Assembly (NCBI RefSeq): GCF_900094575.1
Contig: NZ_FMAE01000006.1
Span: forward strand, 310,001-374,000
DNA: 64,000 bases
Reading direction: 5' to 3'
Origin: Bradyrhizobium yuanmingense
Lineage (GTDB): Bacteria; Pseudomonadota; Alphaproteobacteria; Rhizobiales; Xanthobacteraceae
Shown here: in pieces, positions 50,226 to 57,866 of the stretch
Layout: each line of letters opens with the position of its first letter
How positions within the stretch are numbered: the first letter of the stretch is position 1
Position numbers and translations under genes: made by a program
The notes under the pieces: generated by a model
The model's database searches: none
The model's input: only the letters and a program-made list of their open reading frames with translations
Told to the model about the DNA's origin: nothing

Positions 50226-52061
50226 TCAGAGATCGTCGCCGTCGGAACCGTCGGGCGGATCGTCGCTGCCATAGTCGGCGTTAATATCGGTTTCCGGCGT
50301 CTCGGGAGCAAGCCTGCGGACCTCGACGACCTTGGCGCCGGGGAAACGCGACAGCACCTCCTGCACGCGCGGATCGGCTTCCGCGGTACGGGCATGCTCC
50401 TGCTTGGCCGCCTGGTTCACCGAACGCAAAGTCGGCTGGCCCTGCTCGTTGGAGACGATCACGGTCCAGCGGCGGCCGGTCCACAGCTCGAACTTCTTCG
50501 CAAGTTCCGAGATCATGGTCTTGGAAGCGTTGGGCTCGAGCGCGACTTCCAGCCGCCCCTCCTCGAAACGGACGAGGCGCATGTCGCCTTCGAGCGCGCT
50601 CTTGGTCATGATGTCGCGCTTCTGCCCTGCGAGCGCAACCAGCTGGGTGAAGCTCGCGATGCGCAGCTGGGGCGCCGCCCCTTGCGTATCCGGCGCGGGG
50701 GCCGCCATCTGCGGCCGGGCGCCACCGCCAAACGCTGGAGCCGAGGCTGTCGGCATGCGCACGGGCGCAGCTGACATCGGCGCTGCGGAGGCAACCGGCG
50801 CGGCCGGCGCGCCGTTGCGCGCGCTACTTCCGCCGTTCACGACCGGCGAGCCGCCGCCGTTCTGCTCGAGCATTCTGATCGCTTCGTCGGGCGTCGGCAG
50901 GTCGGCGACATAGGCGATGCGCACCAGAACCATTTCGGCCGCGGCTGCGGGACGCGTTGCGGCCTGCACCTCGGCGATGCCCTTAAGCAGCATCTGCCAC
51001 ATCCGCGACAGCACGCGCATCGAGATCTTGGAGGCGAACTCCTTGGCGCGCACCCGCTCGGTCTCGCCATAGGCGACGTTGTCGGCGGTCGCCGGGATGA
51101 CCTTCACACGGGTGACGAAATTGACGAACTCGGCGAGGTCCGAGAGCACGACGATGGGATCGGCGCCGACATCGTATTGGTCGCGGAACTCCTTGAAGGC
51201 GGACGCGATGTCGCCGCGCGCCAGCGACTCGAACAGGTCGATGACCCGGGTGCGGTCGGCAAGGCCCAGCATCTGCCTGACGGCATCGGCCTTCACCTGC
51301 CCCGCCGCATGCGCGATCGCCTGGTCGAGCAGCGACAGCGAATCGCGCACCGAGCCCTCCGCGGCGCGCGCAATGATGCCGAGCGCTTCCGGCTCGATCT
51401 CGACGTTTTCCTTCGCCGCAATGCTGGCGAGGTGCTTCATCAGCACGTCGGCCTCGACGCGGCGCAGGTCGAAGCGCTGGCAGCGCGACAGCACGGTGAC
51501 CGGAACCTTGCGGATCTCGGTGGTCGCGAACACGAACTTGGCGTGCTCCGGCGGCTCCTCCAGCGTCTTCAGGAAGGCGTTGAACGCCGCCGTCGACAGC
51601 ATGTGGACTTCGTCGATGATGTAGACCTTGTAGCGGGCGCTGGCCGGGGCATAGCGCACGCTGTCATTGATCTGGCGGACGTCGTCGACGCCGGTATGCG
51701 AGGCCGCGTCCATCTCCAGCACGTCCATGTGCCGGCTTTCCATGATCGCCTGGCAATGCACGCCCAAGGACGGCATGTGGATGGTCGGCCCCTTCACCGA
51801 TCCATCCGGCATCTCGTAGTTGAGTGCGCGGGCGAGAATGCGCGCGGTGGTGGTCTTACCGACCCCGCGGACGCCGGTGAGAATCCAGGCCTGCGGAATG
51901 CGGCCGGTCTCGAACGCATTGGAGACGGTACGGACCACGGCCTCCTGGCCGATCAGGTCGTCGAACGAGGATGGGCGGTATTTGCGCGCCAGCACCCGGT
52001 AGGGCGCATTGCCGGCCTGGCCGGCGCTATCGGGATCGGGAGGGGCGCCAGCGTCGGTCAT
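50226..52061 (-). CDS. dnaX: DNA polymerase III subunit gamma/tau
   Basis: The 611-residue protein has the AAA+ clamp-loader core with P-loop GVRGVGKTT (63-71), IIDEVHMLS (Walker B) and the sensor and SRC motif LSRCQRFD. The segment that usually carries four zinc cysteines reads GPTIHMPSLGVHCQAI, with one Cys. An Ala/Pro-rich linker and a C-terminal tau-like domain follow. It loads the sliding clamp at forks. The downstream genes ybaB and recR follow closely. Confidence 0.95.
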   Translation of the reverse strand: MTDAGAPPDPDSAGQAGNAPYRVLARKYRPSSFDDLIGQEAVVRTVSNAFETGRIPQAWILTGVRGVGKTTTARILARALNYEMPDGSVKGPTIHMPSLGVHCQAIMESRHMDVLEMDAASHTGVDDVRQINDSVRYAPASARYKVYIIDEVHMLSTAAFNAFLKTLEEPPEHAKFVFATTEIRKVPVTVLSRCQRFDLRRVEADVLMKHLASIAAKENVEIEPEALGIIARAAEGSVRDSLSLLDQAIAHAAGQVKADAVRQMLGLADRTRVIDLFESLARGDIASAFKEFRDQYDVGADPIVVLSDLAEFVNFVTRVKVIPATADNVAYGETERVRAKEFASKISMRVLSRMWQMLLKGIAEVQAATRPAAAAEMVLVRIAYVADLPTPDEAIRMLEQNGGGSPVVNGGSSARNGAPAAPVASAAPMSAAPVRMPTASAPAFGGGARPQMAAPAPDTQGAAPQLRIASFTQLVALAGQKRDIMTKSALEGDMRLVRFEEGRLEVALEPNASKTMISELAKKFELWTGRRWTVIVSNEQGQPTLRSVNQAAKQEHARTAEADPRVQEVLSRFPGAKVVEVRRLAPETPETDINADYGSDDPPDGSDGDDL

Positions 52062-52152
52062 CGGTCGATCCGCAATGAAATGTCTCTTGGCCGGCTTTTG
52101 CGGAAAGGAGCGCGCTGGCGGCTGGTGCCGCCGGCGCTGGTTCGCTCGAAAA

Positions 52153-52260
52153 ACAGGTAGGAGACTGACGAGCGACCCGATCCGGACCTCGTTAGGGCTG
52201 CTTCCTTCCGGACCTGACCCGGTTGGCGAGTGGCTCGTCCACCGCCAATCTCCCGGTCCC
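52153..52260 (-). ncRNA. ffs: Small bacterial signal recognition particle RNA (4.5S)
   Basis: The reverse strand carries the SRP helix-8 hallmark GGTCAGGTCCGGAAGGAAGC (opposite 52195-52219). GGAGATTG and CAGTCTCC, then GACGAGC and GCTCGTC, pair to close the long stem. A run of five T bases (52149-52153 complement) is a likely terminator. Ends are approximate. It lies beside dnaX, as in many bacteria. Confidence 0.92.
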
Positions 52261-52453
52261 TATTTGGGGCCAAAGGGAGCGGAAAGCAAGCGGGGTCTGG
52301 GGCTGTTCCGACGGCGCTTGGGGACTTCCGGCGCCGAATTCGCCCTCATTCGGCCTGCCCCACCGGGTCCGACGCATAAGGACCACGGCGCATACGGATG
52401 TTGTCTGGGGGCGTGGTCTCTGCGACGGTAAGAATCAATCCAGAGAAGCCTTC

Positions 52454-52873
52454 ATGCCCGAACCCGCCTGGTCGCTGCACTCCCGCCTGAAAGAGGACAC
52501 CATCGATATCGGCGACCTGCCGCTGTCGAAGGTGCTGGTCATCAAGGACGCGCATTATCCCTGGCTGCTGCTGGTGCCGCGGCGCGCCGACACGGTCGAG
52601 ATCATCGATCTCGACGAGGTGCAGCAGGCGCAGCTGATGACGGAGATCTCCCGCGTCTCGCGCGCGCTGAAGGAGATCAGCAAATGCGACAAGCTCAACA
52701 TCGCCGCGCTCGGCAACCTCGTGCCGCAGCTGCATGTCCACATCATCGCACGCCGCACCAGTGACGCCGCCTGGCCGCGGCCGGTGTGGGGCGTGATGCC
52801 GCCGCTGGCACACGACGCCGCGGAGGTTCAGAATTTCATCAGCGCGCTTCGCCGCAAGATCTGGTTGGGTTGA
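52454..52873 (+). CDS. HIT-family hydrolase with a Gln in the first motif position
   Basis: The 139-residue protein has a histidine-triad region LVPQLHVHIIAR at about 90-100. The usual HxHxHxx reads QxHxHxx, keeping the catalytic central and third His but replacing the first. The N-terminal part (LSKVLVIKDAHYPWLLLVPR) is typical of HIT proteins that hydrolyse dinucleoside polyphosphates or nucleotide adducts. The reaction is inferred from the family. It starts 11 bases before nudC ends its upstream gap, so the two are probably co-transcribed. Confidence 0.85.
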   Translation: MPEPAWSLHSRLKEDTIDIGDLPLSKVLVIKDAHYPWLLLVPRRADTVEIIDLDEVQQAQLMTEISRVSRALKEISKCDKLNIAALGNLVPQLHVHIIARRTSDAAWPRPVWGVMPPLAHDAAEVQNFISALRRKIWLG

Positions 52874-52883
52874 AAGAACAATA

Positions 52884-53828
52884 ATGTCAGCATTCAACGC
52901 GTTTCCGCTGGGGCAGCCGGCCTTCGTCACCAACGTCCTCGACCGCGCCGCGCATCTGCGCCGCGACGACGAAAAGCTGTTCGCGCTGGAGCAGAAGCCG
53001 TCCTCGCGCGCCTACGTGGTCTATCGCGACTCGCTGCTGGTAAAGCGCGAGGGCGACAAGGTGCGCGCGCTGCTCGGAATCGACGAAGCGCTGAAATGCG
53101 GCGCCAATCCCGGCACGGTGTTCCTCGGGCTTCGCGACGGTGCGGCCGTGTTCGGCATGGGCCTGTCGCAGGCCGCCGCCGAGAAGCTGGTCGGCCGCGA
53201 GGATTATACCGTGACCGAGCTGCGCGGCATGGCGATGCAGGGCGCGATCCCGCCCGAGGAGCTCTCGGCCGTCGCGATGGCGAAGTCGATGGTGGGATGG
53301 CATCAGCGCCACGGCTATTGCGCCAATTGCGGCGTACGCACCAGCATGAAGGAAGGCGGCTGGAAGCGCGACTGCCCGAGTTGCAAGGCCGAGCATTTTC
53401 CGCGCACCGATCCGGTCGTGATCATGCTGGTGGCGTCCGGCGACAAGTGCCTGCTCGGACGCCAGAAGCAGTTTCCGGCAGGGATGTATTCCTGCCTCGC
53501 CGGCTTCGTCGAGGCGGCCGAGACCATCGAGGACGCGGTGCGCCGCGAGATCTTTGAGGAGTCCGGGATCCGCTGCACCGACGTGCAATACTACATGACC
53601 CAGCCCTGGCCCTATCCGTCGTCGCTGATGATCGGCTGCAGCGCGCGGGCGTTGAACGAGGACATCGTCGTCGATCGGATGGAGCTGGAAGACGCGCGCT
53701 GGTTCACGCGCGAGGAGGCGGCGAAGATGCTGACGCGGACGCATCCTGACGGGCTCGCCGGTCCGCATCCCTTCGCCATCGCCCATCATCTGCTCGGCCG
53801 CTGGGTGCACGACAAGAGCAGCGCCTGA
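52884..53828 (+). CDS. nudC: NAD(+)/NADH diphosphatase (Nudix)
   Basis: The 314-residue protein has a zinc ribbon (YCANCGVRTSMKEGGWKRDC then PSC, around 145-170) and the Nudix box GFVEAAETIEDAVRREIFEE (206-225). The NudC signature TQPWPYPSSLM follows. NudC cleaves NADH/NAD to NMN and AMP and decaps NAD-capped RNA. It starts 10 bases after the HIT gene and is followed by a PfkB kinase gene at a 12-base gap. Confidence 0.95.
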   Translation: MSAFNAFPLGQPAFVTNVLDRAAHLRRDDEKLFALEQKPSSRAYVVYRDSLLVKREGDKVRALLGIDEALKCGANPGTVFLGLRDGAAVFGMGLSQAAAEKLVGREDYTVTELRGMAMQGAIPPEELSAVAMAKSMVGWHQRHGYCANCGVRTSMKEGGWKRDCPSCKAEHFPRTDPVVIMLVASGDKCLLGRQKQFPAGMYSCLAGFVEAAETIEDAVRREIFEESGIRCTDVQYYMTQPWPYPSSLMIGCSARALNEDIVVDRMELEDARWFTREEAAKMLTRTHPDGLAGPHPFAIAHHLLGRWVHDKSSA

Positions 53829-53840
53829 GCCGAGCCGACG

Positions 53841-54758
53841 ATGGCCGGGATCGCGCCGCGCATCCTCTGCATCGGCATGCCGGTGCGCGACCTCATCCTG
53901 CGCGTCGAGGCCTTGCCCGAACGCGGCGGCAAGGCGAACGCCAGCCATCTCGCCGAGATCTGCGGCGGCAACGCGCTCAACGCCGCGATCGCGATGGCGC
54001 GGCTCGGCGGCCGCGTCGCCTTCGCAGGGCCGATGGGTGATGCGCGGGAGACGTCGAGCGCTTTCATTCTCGCGCAGATGGCGCAAGAGAGCATCGAGAC
54101 CAGGCACATCGTGCGCATGCCTGGCCTGAGCACGCCGGTCTCGGCGATCATGATCGAGCCCTCCGGCGAGCGGACGCTCACCATCTATCGCGATCCCGCG
54201 CTGTGGACCGTGAGGCTGCCCGAGGCCGATGCGCTTGTCGCCGATTGTCAGGCGGTGCTCGTCGAGAGCCGCTGCGCGGCGTTCGCCACCTCGCTTTGCG
54301 CCGAGGCACGCCGGCGCGGCATTCCCGTCATCGTCGGCGTCGACCGCGCGATGGCGCTGGAGGACGGCCTGCTCACGGCCGCCTCGCATCTGCTGTTCGC
54401 CAGCGCCCAGCTGCAGGAGACGGCCGGCATCGCTGACGACGGCGCGGCCTTGAAGCGCCTGGCGGAGCTGACGCCCGCCTTCCTCGCGGCCACAAGGGGC
54501 CCGCGCGGCGCGATCTGGCTGAACCAGGCGGGCACGCTGGAGGAAACACCAGCCTTCCCGGTCCAGGCGGTCGATACGCTCGGCGCCGGCGACGTCTTCC
54601 ATGGCGCATTCGCTCTCGGCCTCGCCGAGGGCAAGGGGTTGCGGGAAGCGATGCGATTCGCCGCAGCCGCCGCGGCGCTGAAATGCACTCGCCATGGCGG
54701 CGGGCTGGCCGCCCCGCAACGCGCTGAAGTTGAAGAGCTTTTACAAGGCAAGCTCTAG
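53841..54758 (+). CDS. PfkB-family carbohydrate kinase
   Basis: The 305-residue protein has the N-terminal PfkB motif GGNALNAAIAMARLGG and the C-terminal DTLGAGDVFHGAF with the catalytic Asp 251. Substrate residues do not identify one sugar, so it could act on ribose, fructose, a sugar acid or a related compound. It is 12 bases after nudC and probably co-transcribed. An Lrp regulator gene follows after 97 bases. Confidence 0.85.
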   Translation: MAGIAPRILCIGMPVRDLILRVEALPERGGKANASHLAEICGGNALNAAIAMARLGGRVAFAGPMGDARETSSAFILAQMAQESIETRHIVRMPGLSTPVSAIMIEPSGERTLTIYRDPALWTVRLPEADALVADCQAVLVESRCAAFATSLCAEARRRGIPVIVGVDRAMALEDGLLTAASHLLFASAQLQETAGIADDGAALKRLAELTPAFLAATRGPRGAIWLNQAGTLEETPAFPVQAVDTLGAGDVFHGAFALGLAEGKGLREAMRFAAAAAALKCTRHGGGLAAPQRAEVEELLQGKL

Positions 54759-54815
54759 AGCGATTCCACTGACGCGCCGAGATTATGGGCTTGCCGTGGA
54801 AAGATTTTCTCTATA

Positions 54816-54838
54816 TCAGGGAAATCTGCCCCTGAAAT
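54816..54838. promoter_or_regulatory. Inverted repeat upstream of the Lrp-type regulator gene
   Basis: TCAGGG (54816-54821) and CCCTGA (54830-54835) flank eight bases and extend with one mismatch to ATTTCAGGG-like arms. It lies 20-40 bases before the Lrp ATG and could be an autoregulatory site. Confidence 0.35.
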
Positions 54839-54855
54839 GAAACAAAGTTCTTCAA

Positions 54856-55365
54856 ATGACTGATGTCGCCGTCCAGATTCCCGAGACCAGCCGCCGCCTC
54901 GACGCCATCGACCGCAAGATCCTGATGGTGCTCCAGGAAGACGCCTCCCTCTCCGTCGCCGAGATCGGCGACCGAGTCGGCCTGTCCTCGACCCCCTGCT
55001 GGAAGCGCATCCAGCGCCTGGAGGCCGACGGCGTGATCATCAAGCGCGTCGCCCTCGTCGACCAGAACAAGATCGGGCTCGGCATCTCCGTGTTCGTGTC
55101 GGTCGAGAGCTCCGACCATTCGGATGCTTGGCTGAAGCGATTCGCCGAGGCCGTCAGCGCGATGCCGGAGGTGATGGAGTTCTATCGCATGGCCGGCGAC
55201 GTCGATTACATGCTGCGCGTCGTGGTCGCGGACATGCAGGCCTATGACGTGTTCTACAAGAAGCTGATCAGCGCCGTGCCGCTGAAGAACGTCACCTCGC
55301 GCTTCGCGATGGAGAAGATCAAGTCGGTGACGGCGCTACCGATCCCGGCGGTGGTGGCGGCTTAA
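54856..55365 (+). CDS. Lrp/AsnC family transcriptional regulator
   Basis: The 169-residue protein has the AsnC helix-turn-helix (LDAIDRKILMVLQEDASLSV then AEIGDRVGLSSTPCWKRIQRL) and a RAM effector-binding domain from about 80 (VSVESSDHSDAWLKRF...). Such regulators bind amino acids and act on nearby or scattered genes. The neighbouring PfkB kinase and phosphomannomutase do not identify its target. An inverted repeat precedes the gene. Confidence 0.92.
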   Translation: MTDVAVQIPETSRRLDAIDRKILMVLQEDASLSVAEIGDRVGLSSTPCWKRIQRLEADGVIIKRVALVDQNKIGLGISVFVSVESSDHSDAWLKRFAEAVSAMPEVMEFYRMAGDVDYMLRVVVADMQAYDVFYKKLISAVPLKNVTSRFAMEKIKSVTALPIPAVVAA

Positions 55366-55384
55366 TTTACGCCACACGGAAAGT

Positions 55385-55487
55385 GTCATCGCCCGATTTA
55401 ATCGGGCGATCCAGTATTCCAGAGACGCCGGTGATAGAATCGAGAAGCCGCGGGGTACTGGATGCCCCGGTCAAGCCGGGGCATGAC
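55385..55487. repeat. Palindromic intergenic repeat, family E
   Basis: GTGTCATCGCCCGATTTAATC and the inverted CAAGCCGGGGCATGAC bound the element, with ATCCAGTATTCC and GGTACTGGA inside. It lies between the convergent Lrp and phosphomannomutase genes. Confidence 0.8.
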
Positions 55488-55527
55488 AGCGGAGCGAGAG
55501 GGACGGATCGCCTCTCTCAGGTGCTCC

Positions 55528-57027
55528 TCAAATCTTCTGATTGTACTCGCCGACTTCGGGATGCGTGCGCAGCACGCTGTTCACCATCTCGAACATGTCG
55601 TGCATGCGCTGCTCCGAGACCGGGCTTTCGACCACGACGACGAGCTCGGGCTTGTTGGACGAGGCGCGCACCAGGCCCCAGCTGCCGTCCTCGACCGTGA
55701 CGCGCACGCCGTTGACGGTGACGAGATCGCGGATCGCCTGCCCCCCGATCTTCGCACCCTTTGCTTGCAGGCCTTCGAAGTGCTTCACCACCTTGTCGAT
55801 GACGCCGTATTTGGTCTCGTCGGCGCAATGCGGCGACATGGTCGGCGACGACCAGGTCTTCGGCAGCGCGTTCTTCAGATCGGCCATCGACTTGCCGGGC
55901 GCGCGGTCGAGCATGTCGCAGATCGCGAGCGCCGAGACCAGGCCGTCGTCATAGCCGCGGCCATAGGGCTTGTTGAAGAAGAAGTGGCCGGACTTCTCGA
56001 AGCCCGCGAGCGCGCCGGTCTCGTTGGTGCGGCGCTTCATGTAGGAATGACCGGTCTTCCAATAGGCGGTCTTTGCGCCCTGCTTCTGCAGCACGGGATC
56101 GGTGATGAACAGGCCGGTGGACTTCACGTCGACGATGAACTGCGCGTCCTTGTGGATCGCCGACATGTCTCGCGCCAGCATCACGCCGACCTTGTCGGCA
56201 AAGATCTCCTCACCGGTGTTGTCGACCACGCCGCAGCGGTCGCCGTCACCGTCGAAACCAAGGCCGACATCGGCCTTGTGCTGCAACACCGCGTCGCGGA
56301 TCGCGTGCAGCATCTCCATGTCTTCCGGATTCGGATTGTATTTCGGGAAGGTGTGGTCGAGCTCGGTGTCGAGCGGGATCACCTCGCAGCCGATCGCTTC
56401 CAGCACCTGCGGCGCGAACGCACCGGCGGTGCCGTTGCCGCAGGCCGCGACCACCTTGAGCTTGCGCTTGAGCTTCGGACGAGAGGTGAGGTCGGCGATG
56501 TAGCGCGCCGGATAGTTCTCGTGGAACTGGTAGGAGCCCCCGGCCTTGTTCTTGAATTCCGCGTTCAGGACGATCTCCTTCAGCCGCGTCATCTCGTCAG
56601 GGCCGAAGGTCAGCGGGCGGTTGGCGCCCATCTTCACGCCGGTCCAGCCATTGTCGTTGTGGGAGGCCGTAACCATCGCAACGGCGGGCACGTCGAGATC
56701 GAACTGCGCGAAATAGGCCATCGGCGTCACCGCAAGACCGATATCGTGCACCTTGCAGCCCGCCGCCATCAGGCCGGAGATCAGCGCGTATTTGATCGAG
56801 GCCGAGTAGCCGCGGAAATCGTGGCCGGTGATGATCTCCTGTTTGACGCCGAGCTCGGCGATCAGCGCGCCGAGCCCCATGCCGAGCGCCTGCACACCCA
56901 TCAGGTTGATTTCCTTCTGGAACAACCAGCGCGCGTCGTATTCGCGAAAGCCCGTCGGCTTCACCATCGGCTCGGATTCGAAGGCGTAGGTGTTGGGCAA
57001 CAATACGGATTTCGGCTTCGGGAACAT
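55528..57027 (-). CDS. Phosphomannomutase/phosphoglucomutase
   Basis: The 499-residue protein is an alpha-D-phosphohexomutase. It has the active-site Ser in VTASHNDNGW (Ser 122; TASHN with Asp where Pro is usual), the metal loop GFDGDGDRCG and a later GEKSGHFF-type FEKSGHFF segment. It interconverts mannose or glucose 6- and 1-phosphates, feeding GDP-mannose or UDP-glucose for polysaccharides. ATG 57027 is chosen over a longer frame that overlaps the protease gene. The gene symbol is left open because ManB, Pgm and AlgC types cannot be separated here. Confidence 0.9.
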   Translation of the reverse strand: MFPKPKSVLLPNTYAFESEPMVKPTGFREYDARWLFQKEINLMGVQALGMGLGALIAELGVKQEIITGHDFRGYSASIKYALISGLMAAGCKVHDIGLAVTPMAYFAQFDLDVPAVAMVTASHNDNGWTGVKMGANRPLTFGPDEMTRLKEIVLNAEFKNKAGGSYQFHENYPARYIADLTSRPKLKRKLKVVAACGNGTAGAFAPQVLEAIGCEVIPLDTELDHTFPKYNPNPEDMEMLHAIRDAVLQHKADVGLGFDGDGDRCGVVDNTGEEIFADKVGVMLARDMSAIHKDAQFIVDVKSTGLFITDPVLQKQGAKTAYWKTGHSYMKRRTNETGALAGFEKSGHFFFNKPYGRGYDDGLVSALAICDMLDRAPGKSMADLKNALPKTWSSPTMSPHCADETKYGVIDKVVKHFEGLQAKGAKIGGQAIRDLVTVNGVRVTVEDGSWGLVRASSNKPELVVVVESPVSEQRMHDMFEMVNSVLRTHPEVGEYNQKI

Positions 57028-57226
57028 TGAGTCGGTCTCGTGAAAGGGGGGCGGGAGTTGCTGCAGGCTTAGCGAATGCCAAACCGCAGCGAAAGGCGGG
57101 AATGAAGGCTTATGGCCGATAATTGCGGCAGTTTGGTAACGAAGAAACGTTACCGGGAGGGCGGCCGGAGCAAGGATATCATCTTCTTGAAATTGGCGAC
57201 CGCGCGATCGCGCGGGAGGCGCGCCT

Positions 57227-57739
57227 CTACTGCTCCAGCACCATCTGCCCGTTGGCGTACTCAAAACGCTTCAGGCGGGACAGAAAGGAGAGGCCAAGCA
57301 GGTTCTCCGACAGCGCCTCGTCTGGCAGGACCATGGCATCGACGTCGCGCACGATGAGACCGCCGACGTCGAGCATGGCGATGCGGGTGCGCGCGGCCTT
57401 GATGGTGCCGTTGGCGGTGGAGACGGTGGCGTTGTACTCGCCGCGCGAGGGACGGAGACCAAACCGGGCGGCCGAGGTCTCGTTCAGCGCAACGACGGAG
57501 GCGCCGGTATCGATCATGAAGCCGATGCGCTGGCCGTCAATCCGGCCCTCGGTCTGGAAATGACCGCGGGCGTCACGGGCAATGGCCAGGCTGCGGCCGC
57601 CGGCCGGCGCTGTGGCCGCGACTGCGACCGTCGTGCGCGGCACTGACGTGGCGGAAGCCGAGCTCATCTTGTCCGCCATCTGCGCCATGAAGGTGCCGAG
57701 GCCGATCATGACGGCCGCGATGATCATAATGTTACGCAT
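57227..57739 (-). CDS. Retropepsin-like aspartic protease, membrane-anchored (TIGR02281-type)
   Basis: The 170-residue protein has an N-terminal membrane anchor (MRNIMIIAAVMIGLGTFMAQ) and a retropepsin-like domain with the catalytic motif MIDTGASVVAL (Asp 77). A later hydrophobic-hydrophobic-Gly pair (ENLLGLSFLSRL) completes it. Family members are periplasm-facing or membrane-bound proteases, with few studied. The ATG at 57739 has GGAAG in place; a start at 57775 is possible. Confidence 0.85.
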   Translation of the reverse strand: MRNIMIIAAVMIGLGTFMAQMADKMSSASATSVPRTTVAVAATAPAGGRSLAIARDARGHFQTEGRIDGQRIGFMIDTGASVVALNETSAARFGLRPSRGEYNATVSTANGTIKAARTRIAMLDVGGLIVRDVDAMVLPDEALSENLLGLSFLSRLKRFEYANGQMVLEQ

Positions 57740-57866
57740 CACACCACTTCCGAGCCGAAAGCTCGATTTCATCACGCGACGAGGCCGGCGGCGAGCGAAG
57801 GCACGCCGGGGCTCCTGTCATTTTGACGAAAAGGATGAGCGGAGGGTTAATGCCGGTTGCGAGTTC

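Noticed and set aside
55462..57030. Open frame of 522 codons opposite phosphomannomutase
   Set aside because: Composition is a shadow of the real gene, whose catalytic motifs are intact.
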